Shown here piece after piece: positions 57,124-64,000 of a DNA stretch of 64,000 nucleotides. Within the stretch, counting starts at the first letter, position 1. Each line of letters starts with the position of its first letter. This stretch comes from Hymenobacter setariae (lineage in GTDB: Bacteria; Bacteroidota; Bacteroidia; Cytophagales; Hymenobacteraceae). A program made the translations under genes and the position numbers. The stretch spans positions 1,532,129-1,596,128 of the forward strand of contig NZ_VMRJ01000001.1 of NCBI RefSeq assembly GCF_007713685.1, read 5' to 3'. The notes beneath the pieces were generated by a model, which was given only the letters and a program-made list of their open reading frames with translations, did not search any database and had not been told where the DNA came from.

Positions 57124-57267
57124 GCACGAAGGTACCTAGCAGGCAGCTTTTAACAGTGAGTTTATCGTTCCAGCTTACTTGCTTGCGACAAAGTGTGTTT
57201 AGCCACACGAAAGCTTTCCGACCAGTTACTCCTGCTGCATACTTATAGTAGAAAGCCACTGCCAGTC

Positions 57268-57972
57268 TTACTCATGCTCTTGCAAAATGGCACGTAGGTC
57301 ATGCAGGCGCCGCGCTACTGGCAACACTATTTCTTCTGGCACTGGTGTCGATGTACCGTAGCGAGCCGATAGGTAGCGCACCAATGCTCCGAGCGCATAA
57401 ACTTCGTCTCGAGCATGCGTCCGGATTTTTGACCAGCGAATCCCGTGCTCATCACCACAATAGCTGCTACGCACCGCAATGGCGCAGCTTACCACTTCCG
57501 CCATTGCTTCTAGCAGCTGCTGTTCGGCAGGACTAAACGCCCTAGGCTGCTGGCCCGCCACGCACAGTGTACCAATCACTTGGTTGTCAGGCATACGTAG
57601 TGGCGCTCCAGCGTAAAAGCACACTTCACTTGCTAAGCTATTTTGAATGGCGAACGCATCAAGTGAAGTCGGATTGGTAGCTGCTAAATCATAATACACA
57701 ACTACTTGATTTTGCTTAATAACTAATGCGCAAAGTGTGCTAGCTCGTGGCTGCGCTAGTTGGCGCGAGAAACCATAGGTAGCCTTATAGCTCAACTGGT
57801 CAGCTTCCATTAGACCTATGTAAGCTATAGGTAGCCGAAATAAGTCAGCTAGCAATACCACTAGCTCATCAAAAAAGTCTTCTTGCAATGAGCGTACAAT
57901 AGCATAACTCTGCAACGACTGTAGCCGTGCAGCCTCATTAGCGGGCAGTAAGGTGGAAGGAGTTGCCATCAT
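57268..57972 (-). CDS. GAF-domain protein
   Basis: 234 residues from ATG 57972 (the frame opens with a TTG). Residues 25-170 form a GAF domain: LVVLLADLFRLPIAYIGLMEADQLSYKATYGF, CALVIKQNQVVVYYDLAA, CFYAGAPLRMPDNQVIGTLCVAGQQPRAFS, AEQQLLEAMAEVV. The last 60 residues are helical and contain no kinase or DNA-binding motif. Likely a cytosolic ligand sensor working with another protein, possibly the kinase downstream. Confidence 0.85.
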   Translation of the reverse strand: MMATPSTLLPANEAARLQSLQSYAIVRSLQEDFFDELVVLLADLFRLPIAYIGLMEADQLSYKATYGFSRQLAQPRASTLCALVIKQNQVVVYYDLAATNPTSLDAFAIQNSLASEVCFYAGAPLRMPDNQVIGTLCVAGQQPRAFSPAEQQLLEAMAEVVSCAIAVRSSYCGDEHGIRWSKIRTHARDEVYALGALVRYLSARYGTSTPVPEEIVLPVARRLHDLRAILQEHE

Positions 57973-58251
57973 ACTTGTCAACACAAAACAAACAAGCTAT
58001 AATACAATTTGAGGAATATGCTTATCAGCAAATTCCTCAAATATAACTGCAACACTTTTAGCTCCTAATATTATTCACCCTACACTTAACAAATTTTGCA
58101 TTCTTTATTATATACAGTTTAATCCGTAGCTACCATTGCTTCCTGCCCCCAATAAAGGAATCAGACCAAATTTTAAGAGAAAAATTAGTCCTTCGCAGCG
58201 ACTTTCTTACTGCTTCGCCTTCTTAACATACATTAGAAAGGTCTACTACAG

Positions 58252-58548
58252 TTAATTAAGAGATACAGCAGCTTGGTCGAATAGCTTCGTGAGATACTGC
58301 GGCTCACCTACTAAAGCTGGCACCATAGGCAATTGGTTTTTATTTGGCTCAACAATCGAGTGAATCACCCTAGCTTCTCTAGCTTCTATAAGAGCATAAG
58401 CTACTATCTCTGCCACAGTGAGTGGCTCAGATAAATTGGACGGCCTAGAGTATATTATAAAGTCAAATACTTCATATAAATCAGGTAACACCCCGTCATT
58501 GTCCTTTACTACAGCATCAAATGCCTCTTTGTAACAAGAATATTCCAT
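58252..58548 (-). CDS. Small acidic protein of unknown function
   Basis: 98 residues from ATG 58548 (frame opens with GTG at 58557). AT-rich codon use. No family recognised; the sequence (EVFDFIIYSRPSNLSEPLTVAEIVAYALIEAREARVIHSIVE) is regular and helix-rich, which supports a real protein. Confidence 0.55.
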   Translation of the reverse strand: MEYSCYKEAFDAVVKDNDGVLPDLYEVFDFIIYSRPSNLSEPLTVAEIVAYALIEAREARVIHSIVEPNKNQLPMVPALVGEPQYLTKLFDQAAVSLN

Positions 58549-58866
58549 ATATAACACAATAATTAGCCTTATACTTATATCACAAATTTATACGAATGGA
58601 CAATTAAAATGCAAAGTGTTTTTGCATTTTTTTATTTATCGCCCTTAAATTATAGTGTGCATTGCTTGTGTGCTAAGCCTTGCTTGCTGCTTCTTTCTAA
58701 CTAGCCACTTAAAACCGTTCTATACTTTGTATTAGGACGTTTAGCTCTCGCCTATACTAGTTTGAATAATTGTATATCACCCAGCAAATAACTATCTGCA
58801 AATCAACATAGTTACCACACCTAACACTGTATATAATATTTTACTAAACGGTATTTTAGCTATACG
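58549..58866. other. AT-rich intergenic stretch with one terminator-like hairpin
   Basis: Contains an AT-rich stem AAAATGCAAA/TTTGCATTTT (58606-58630) followed by T-rich sequence, usable on both strands; it could terminate the small minus-strand gene at 58867-58998. Nothing else recognised. Confidence 0.5.
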
Positions 58867-58998
58867 CTAAGCACGTATGAAGTGCCATAATTGCCCTAAC
58901 AGCCAAAATACTAGTCGGTATACCCATAAGCTAATGACCGCCAGCGTAATGAGCATGAGCAGATACAGGGCGTTATCGCTAATGTGGCGGTTAAACAT
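58867..58998 (-). CDS. Small membrane protein (43 residues)
   Basis: A frame with ATG at 58998 and TAG at 58867 encodes a 43-residue product with one or two hydrophobic stretches: ISDNALYLLMLITLAVISLWVY and RLVFWLLGQLW. The composition (positive inside, hydrophobic core) is that of a small membrane protein and not of random AT-rich sequence. A terminator-like hairpin lies about 235 nt downstream. Function unknown. Confidence 0.45.
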   Translation of the reverse strand: MFNRHISDNALYLLMLITLAVISLWVYRLVFWLLGQLWHFIRA

Positions 58999-59317
58999 AA
59001 ATAGTTGTATAGAATTTACAATGCAGTCAGTTGCACGCAACTATACCAAGGCGCTATAAATTTGCACAAATCTAATACCTATAGCGCGCTCATGCAAAAC
59101 CATATTTGGCTAATGCATACATCACTCAACGTAATCGCTTGTTAAGCCTACCTAGTGTACACATAGCTGTACTTTCCGTACGATATCGAATTACAAAGAA
59201 CTCATACAGACACTTTAGCAACTACTTGTTGCTATCTTTTAGCAAAGGATGTATGTTCTCTTACTGCTAGCTACTGCTTAAAACTTTATGAAAGCACCTA
59301 GCACACGAAAATAAATC
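58999..59317. other. AT-rich intergenic stretch, nothing recognised
   Basis: No ORF of note, no hairpin with T-run and no TAnnTTTG box that I could find on either strand. Confidence 0.5.
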
Positions 59318-59491
59318 TCAGCGGGCAACAATGACATGAGTAAAGTCAGTGCCTAACCACATGCGGCCTCTCATCGAAGCGGCTGTCGCGGTAGAGATTG
59401 GGAGCCTAGCTTTAGGTAATAATCCAGCTTGATACTCAAGTTGATAATTTACTGATGGTAAATAATCGGGGATAGTGGGCTTCGTAGTCAT
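59318..59491 (-). CDS. Possible small protein (57 residues)
   Basis: ATG at 59491 to TGA at 59318. The product starts MTTKPTIPDYLPSVNYQLEYQAG and ends GRMWLGTDFTHVIVAR. Codon composition is closer to the genes of the window than to the surrounding AT-rich DNA, which is the main support. No family recognised. Confidence 0.4.
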   Translation of the reverse strand: MTTKPTIPDYLPSVNYQLEYQAGLLPKARLPISTATAASMRGRMWLGTDFTHVIVAR

Positions 59492-60015
59492 TTTGTCCTC
59501 TACGCATGCTACCAGCCCTTAGGTTACTTAAGTAGGGTTATTGCACTGTATAAGAAGATACTTAACTCTTACAGACTCTAATATGGATAAAAGTATTTAG
59601 ATGTATTATTATATACTCAATAGTTATCACTAATGTACTTCAAACTTGGTATTATCACACTATCAGTTGTTAATATTATATCTTTATCAAAGCAGCACAC
59701 AGTACTATGTAATAATGGAGTACAATTATACTATGCTTTTAATTGCTGTTAATTCTCGTTACTAGCTATACCACAGATAGAACTATTTTCTACTTATAAT
59801 CAATGCCTTACGACTGATATTTACATTAAAAAATGCAATAAATATTATTCACATTTCCACGGTTAATTATTGTTTCTTATTTATCAAATCACAATAATTC
59901 ATAGACTTACATAACACTTGCCTCTTGCCTTAATGCTACTCAGATTTTCCTCAGATAGTGAACCGCTGTTTAAAATCCACCGTTAGCAGAGTATGTAATC
60001 CCACCCCGCTCTCTT
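59492..60015. other. AT-rich intergenic stretch of 520 nt, nothing recognised
   Basis: Very AT-rich with short homopolymer tracts and no supportable ORF. It probably contains the promoter of the 79-residue gene at its right end. Confidence 0.5.
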
Positions 60016-60255
60016 ATGAAACGCTCGGCTCCTACCTCCGTTCATCACCCTACCGCCCCACTTGAGGCTCCTGGCCTATCTTTTGGCGTCATCCGGACTG
60101 CATTTATTGGAGTTTCTTTTGTTGTGCTCTTGTTGATAGGGTTATTCTGTTTCCTAAGAGCTCGCACGCATCGCGCAGCAACCCTAATTACTCCTAAGGC
60201 TGTGCACTCTCCAATACTGCGAATAGCATCGCTATCGACCGTAGTAGACGGTTAG
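60016..60255 (+). CDS. Small membrane protein (79 residues)
   Basis: ATG start; residues 26-48 form one membrane helix (VIRTAFIGVSFVVLLLIGLFCFL) followed by R-A-R-T-H, so the C-terminus is probably cytoplasmic. No family recognised. GC content rises over the ORF compared with its AT-rich surroundings. A strong terminator lies 180 nt downstream, leaving room for a long 3' UTR or a small RNA. Confidence 0.55.
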   Translation: MKRSAPTSVHHPTAPLEAPGLSFGVIRTAFIGVSFVVLLLIGLFCFLRARTHRAATLITPKAVHSPILRIASLSTVVDG

Positions 60256-60434
60256 TTGCCCTGTCTATATATGGGTAAGCCAATGCTTTGTAGACAGTCA
60301 TATCTAGATAGGCTATTACGGTTATATAAACAATCGCAATAATAATTCTTATTGGTCTAGCTCTGTTTTAGCAAGACTAGCAATTTTGCTAGTTAACTCT
60401 CTCGGCAAATAGCTCGTAACTCAGTAATACTTAC

Positions 60435-60475
60435 CAAAAGCCCTTTTTGCCTAGTACAAAAAGGGCTTTTGTTTT
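60435..60475. terminator. Strong bidirectional intrinsic terminator
   Basis: A perfect 15-bp stem (60435-60449 with 60457-60471) around a 7-nt loop, rich in A/T at the base and followed by TTTTA. It closes the transcript of the 79-residue protein. Confidence 0.9.
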
Positions 60476-60882
60476 ACCGCGCAGCGATTCTAGCATTTTT
60501 CTAACTATGCTGTTTTGCTAGGCCTATGGTGTCCACTTCACTAGTACCTGCCTGACTAGCTTATGGGCGCAATAGCAAATGATGTAATTGTATACAAAAC
60601 ATCTGCTACCCAAACATAAATCTTATAATCTCTTCACTAATTACCTCTATACTACTTCAAGATAAGGCATTATCAAATAAATTTTTAGACAGAAGAGTAC
60701 GCTATAGTATATTCCACAGAGCTAACGCTGCGAAGCCAATATAGCTGATGTTTAATTTTCCTAGAAAACTTGTTGGTTATTTTTTGACAAATTGCTTGGA
60801 ATTATGCAATCTCCTGTTAACTTTCTGCTTATATAATACGCAGCTAATAGCTCCGTACCCGACTCTCTCATCTATTCCCACC
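60476..60882. other. AT-rich intergenic stretch, nothing recognised
   Basis: An open frame from 60748 continues into the 59-residue gene but its first 45 codons look non-coding; no other supportable feature. Confidence 0.45.
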
Positions 60883-61062
60883 ATGCATCGGAGTATGTTT
60901 ACCAATTTCCTGATTACCCTACTCTGGGTGAGCACTGGCTTGGCTATTTACTGCTATCTAGCTATTTGGGCCTTTGTCCTCTTCTGTCTTATATCGGTTG
61001 TTAGCTTCTGTGCCTTTGCGCTTGTGCAACATGGGTCTCTCTCTCAAGAGCCTTTGGAATAA
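60883..61062 (+). CDS. Small membrane protein (59 residues)
   Basis: I chose ATG 60883 (MHRSMFTNFLITLLW) over the longer frame from 60748 because the extension resembles non-coding sequence. Two hydrophobic stretches (FLITLLWVSTGLAIYCYLAIWAFVLFCLISVVSF) form one hairpin or a long helix. No family recognised. Confidence 0.45.
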   Translation: MHRSMFTNFLITLLWVSTGLAIYCYLAIWAFVLFCLISVVSFCAFALVQHGSLSQEPLE

Positions 61063-61239
61063 CAAAGCCGCTGCTACAGCGAGCTATAGACTTGCTCATT
61101 GTGCAGTAAAAGATTCAAACTCTTATTTGTTCAATGCACGTCCACATTGCGGCTATTGAGTTGGCCGCTTAATATTGCAGGCGCGAAGTATCATTGCCTA
61201 ACTTATCTATCAGAAGCTAGGTACTATCTGCATTGCGCT

Positions 61240-61515
61240 ATGAAAGACATCAACGCCTTTCTGTATGGCAAAGTAGTTGCCCGTAAAATGCGGGCAATTG
61301 AGAACACTCTGCGCGTGCTGGCAGATAAGCATCAAGACTATTTTGCCAGTCAGAAATCTAGGTATGCAGCAGAGGGCGAACACCGCCCCGCTACAATAAC
61401 TGAGTACGTGCAGCCACAGTGGGTCAATTTACAGCCCACTCTTTGGGTAGACCCAGCTTTACCCGCCGATATTGCAGCTGAGTGCAATGCTTACTTTCAG
61501 GCAGCTATCAGCTAG
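61240..61515 (+). CDS. Hypothetical protein (91 residues)
   Basis: Start ATG 61240 (MKDINAFLYGKVVARKMRAIENTLRVLADKHQDYFASQKSRY); the longer open frame from 61099 has AT-rich, unlikely codons. Helical N-terminal half, Pro/Trp-rich C-terminal half (EYVQPQWVNLQPTLWVDPALP). Not recognised. Confidence 0.55.
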   Translation: MKDINAFLYGKVVARKMRAIENTLRVLADKHQDYFASQKSRYAAEGEHRPATITEYVQPQWVNLQPTLWVDPALPADIAAECNAYFQAAIS

Positions 61516-61594
61516 CAACTGCCTTTTTACGCGGCCCTAGAGTAGAAATATAGTCTGCATTGAGCACGACTTTAATAAGTGTCGTTATCGCTAT

Positions 61595-61972
61595 CTACAT
61601 CGTTGAAGCTGGTGCAGTAGCCGAGAGGCTACCACCTTTCCAGGAAAGACGCGCGAAGACATCATGAGGAAGCAATAACGCACCGTAAAGCATATCGGTA
61701 CGCTGCTGGGCTTTAGTACGCCAGAACCCTGTTATCCATTCTATCTCTTCGGGAGTAAAGGGTGTCATCAAGCCTTGATGGCTGAGGAGTTTATCCCATC
61801 CTCTACGGGCTAGTAGCTGCCCAGCGTGTGAGAGGAAAGCTTGCAACTCACTGAGTTTACGTGGACCTGTGCGATATTCTACGCTGATATAATGCCCCGC
61901 AGGATGCTCAAGCAGGCGGCCAACCGAATTTTCGAAATAGGTGTGCGGCGTAACAGCTGTAGTATTAAACAC
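61595..61972 (-). CDS. Hypothetical protein (125 residues)
   Basis: Regular coding composition. The pattern HPAGHYISVEYRTGPRKLSELQAFLSHAGQLLARRGWDKLLSHQGLMTPFTPEEIEWI suggests an alternating strand-helix fold of about 100 residues similar to STAS-like modules, but this is only a resemblance. No partner gene nearby. Confidence 0.65.
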   Translation of the reverse strand: MFNTTAVTPHTYFENSVGRLLEHPAGHYISVEYRTGPRKLSELQAFLSHAGQLLARRGWDKLLSHQGLMTPFTPEEIEWITGFWRTKAQQRTDMLYGALLLPHDVFARLSWKGGSLSATAPASTM

Positions 61973-62274
61973 AGATTTATCTTTCTATTATTTTGAAGAA
62001 TAAACACTCTCATGCAAAGCTACTTACTCGGCTTTGCAGTTGGGTTAACTTATGTCAAAATCTAAGAAAAAAACCTGCTTATCGGATTTTTCAGCTTAAC
62101 CTAAAAATAAGCGCAGTATTACCTATGATTACCTAGTACCGAGATACTACTGATGTGAATGCATACACAGGCCCTTATCCTCCCACTGACTGCATAGCTG
62201 TCTGCTGTACTTAGCGAATAACAGCTGCAAATCATTGCATTCTACCGCATAGCAACTACACAACAATTCTGAGC
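61973..62274. other. AT-rich intergenic stretch, nothing recognised
   Basis: No ORF, strong hairpin or promoter consensus seen. Confidence 0.45.
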
Positions 62275-62475
62275 TTATGGCTTAGGCTCTTCAGGAAAAA
62301 CCATATGCCACCCTGCCCCACGCCAGCCCATCAGTTTAAAGGTCTGCTCAGAGTTAGGGCTGCTGGCAGATTCATCCAAAGCAGGGCTTGGCTTTGGTAA
62401 CGGCAAGTTTTTGGGCAATATCTCTGGCCATAGTAAATCGACCAAGTATTCTTCCTCACTATTTATAGTCCACAT
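62275..62475 (-). CDS. Small hypothetical protein (66 residues)
   Basis: ATG at 62475 (frame opens with GTG at 62478). Acidic N-terminus (MWTINSEEEYLVDLLWPEILP), Pro-rich middle, and a C-terminal TFKLMGWRGAGWHMVFPEE. Codon use is closer to the real genes than to the surroundings. Not recognised. Confidence 0.5.
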   Translation of the reverse strand: MWTINSEEEYLVDLLWPEILPKNLPLPKPSPALDESASSPNSEQTFKLMGWRGAGWHMVFPEEPKP

Positions 62476-63161
62476 CACTTCCTGTCTATCTAGGTTAGCT
62501 ACCTATACTTACCTCGCTATCGCTAATACGAAGGCTAATACTGTACAGTTTTTCCTATAGCGCCTAGTGTAACTTACTCTCTTATCAAGCTAAGCCTTAA
62601 ATGCGCTAATTAATATGCGCGAGGAGTAAAACAGCATTAATCTCATTTTGCGAGGCTTTTATAACATGACCCTTTGAATTGCCTTGCGATTGTCCTCTGC
62701 TAAATAGTGCTCTAACACATTACCCATTCCAATAGCGACATGCACACGCGTGTCTGGCTAGGCTGGCATGTGCATTATAATCGAGTTATTGGCTCACCAA
62801 ACCACTAGCAACTACAAAATAATTAGAGGCCATACACAGAAGCAAATACTATTCCATATATATGCGAACAAGTAGTTACACTCACATAGATTATCAGCGC
62901 GTCAGCTTGTGCTTCCGGCACTTGTTAATTAGTCAGTTGCACTGAATTATGGCTCTGCTCAGTCTCTTCTTAGCAGCCTAGAAAGTACTTTGGCAACAAG
63001 GATTGTTGATACTACACTATAGTAGTAAGGAAAAGCAACACTACATTCTTTCTCAACTGCTCTCGTACTGGATAGCTGGGGCGAATAAGGCTGCTTGTTT
63101 ATGAAGGGATATAAATGAGCTTGTAGATGACAGCCGCGCAAGACTGTTTACTACCTAGGCC
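62476..63161. other. AT-rich gene-poor stretch of nearly 700 nt
   Basis: Only a 60-codon minus-strand frame (62959-63141) with unlikely composition; no terminators or repeats recognised. Confidence 0.45.
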
Positions 63162-63584
63162 CTAGGTTCCTGGATTCAATACAAAGGTCTTCATCATCTG
63201 AAGTAACATGCCATCGGTCGCGCTCAGCCCAGGAGCACGCAGGTCTAGCTGCTCAGGCGTAACATAACCCGCTAATTCGGCGAACTCAGCAGCTGAAACC
63301 GGCCGAAAGGCCATAGACCAATCGGCAAAGCTACGCTGCGCAATAGGCTTATCAGCAAATTTAAATACCTGCTCATGGCGCCCATCTTGGAGCAAGCGGG
63401 CATAGAGCATAGCCAAAGTTGCCTCTTCACCTTCTATAATCTGCATAAATTGCCCATCGCCATATACGAGGGCTCCAGTAACGTTTTGCTGGGCATTCGC
63501 GACTCGCGCTTGCGCAAGTAGCGCAGTTAGTTCGTCATCTGTTGGACGCTTTGTGGCCCGGCTCAAGTAAATAATATGGTGCAT
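63162..63584 (-). CDS. BLUF-domain blue-light sensor
   Basis: 140 residues: a complete BLUF domain (residues 1-95) with short C-terminal helices. Key residues are present: Tyr6 in HIIYLSRA, Asn30, Gln48 in GDGQFMQIIEG and Trp89/Met91 in FADWSMAF. BLUF proteins bind FAD and switch hydrogen bonding on blue light; the short form relays the signal through protein contacts. No effector domain is attached and no neighbour suggests the partner. A likely stand-alone gene in an AT-rich region. Confidence 0.92.
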   Translation of the reverse strand: MHHIIYLSRATKRPTDDELTALLAQARVANAQQNVTGALVYGDGQFMQIIEGEEATLAMLYARLLQDGRHEQVFKFADKPIAQRSFADWSMAFRPVSAAEFAELAGYVTPEQLDLRAPGLSATDGMLLQMMKTFVLNPGT

Positions 63585-64000
63585 AACTGCGAAAGTACAG
63601 TGCGAACCTCAAGGGATGGCACATGAGGAGCAATAAGGTTAAGCGCTTACGCTAGGCTATCAAGACATTATTATAAGGGCCAAGATGTTGTACTAGAGTA
63701 TAGCAAATGGTTTGACTACCGACAACTATACAGAATTTACCCTAGACCACATCAATGTCGAATATTGCCAATACTGCTTCTGTAAGCGCATCCGCTAGCA
63801 GCTGAGCTACAAAATCATTCAGTACTACAGAAAATTTGCTAGCGTGCGATATAGCCGCATCAATGTATTGAACCTTAAGGCAGGAATTAGAATAACACTT
63901 GTAAAGTGTACCTGCTTATCCTTCTAACATAATTCTATTCACACGCAGTGAGCGGCAACAAATTGTCCACTGCCTAGTACCACTATCACAATTACTTGTG
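63585..64000. other. Right-edge intergenic region, no gene supported
   Basis: A minus-strand stretch (63742-63915) is open for about 58 codons and ends in an amphipathic run, but it has no start codon. Nothing else is recognised. Confidence 0.4.

Noticed and set aside
58877..59059. 60-codon plus-strand ORF
   Set aside because: It is antisense to a better small membrane protein frame (58867-58998).
62959..63141. 60-codon minus-strand ORF
   Set aside because: Composition is that of non-coding AT-rich DNA, no family-like pattern.
63742..63915. 58-codon open stretch on the minus strand near the right edge
   Set aside because: Amphipathic and coding-like in part, but preceded by a stop and without any ATG/GTG/TTG start; at most a gene remnant.

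Overview
The window looks like a chromosomal segment from a Hymenobacter-type member of the Bacteroidota (order Cytophagales). The grounds are a GC-rich coding style, the Bacteroidota -7 promoter motif TAnnTTTG in front of several genes, an arginine pathway with an acyl-ornithine carbamoyltransferase instead of ordinary OTCase, a fused urease gamma-beta subunit, DUF6766 and LytTR genes, and a SusC-type TonB plug. This assignment is inference from gene content; no rRNA or tRNA gene is visible.

Regions from left to right: (1) 1-7,800 holds the start of a lipoprotein running off the left edge, dnaK (minus strand), a CHRD-domain lipoprotein, an M1 aminopeptidase, an outer-membrane transporter-like protein and a META-domain lipoprotein. 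(2) 7,800-22,100 is an almost complete arginine biosynthesis locus with carbamoyl-phosphate synthase. argH-argE-argB run left and a GNAT gene, argG, argC, argD, carA, carB, a small conserved gene, argF' and a second GNAT run right. The two arms share a compact divergent promoter region, followed on the right by a structured leader of about 340 nt. Three further terminator-like hairpins lie inside the rightward arm, which suggests attenuation. (3) 22,200-34,700 carries an APC permease, an SsuD-like monooxygenase, a UreH-like nickel permease, an MDR dehydrogenase with a Crp/Fnr regulator, and a dispersed urease cluster: ureAB fusion, ureC, ureF, ureG, with ureD 11 kb further on. A two-gene cassette poorer in GC (a PD-(D/E)XK endonuclease-like protein and a PUA/EVE-like protein) sits between ureAB and ureC, and a CPA1 antiporter sits between ureC and ureF. 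(4) 34,700-40,900 is gltB-gltD (glutamate synthase). Nickel uptake, urease, GOGAT and arginine synthesis together form a nitrogen-assimilation neighbourhood.

(5) 40,900-47,200 has an HTH protein, a TetX-like flavin monooxygenase with an AraC-type regulator, an LprI-like protein, a PAP2 phosphatase, a YdcF gene broken by one in-frame amber codon, ureD and an SDR. (6) 47,456-53,488 encodes a 2,010-residue alpha-2-macroglobulin-like protein with a carboxypeptidase-regulatory domain and a shortened TonB plug inserted in the middle. (7) 53,600-58,600 has signalling and envelope genes: a LytTR regulator whose receiver appears to lack the phospho-acceptor Asp, a lipoprotein, DUF6766, a PAS histidine kinase and a GAF protein. 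(8) 58,600-64,000 is AT-rich and gene-poor, with a handful of small, mostly unrecognised proteins and a BLUF photoreceptor gene.

Two genome-scale signals run through the window: a strongly over-represented palindrome CCTAGG, mostly inside genes, and at least three families of intergenic inverted-repeat elements.
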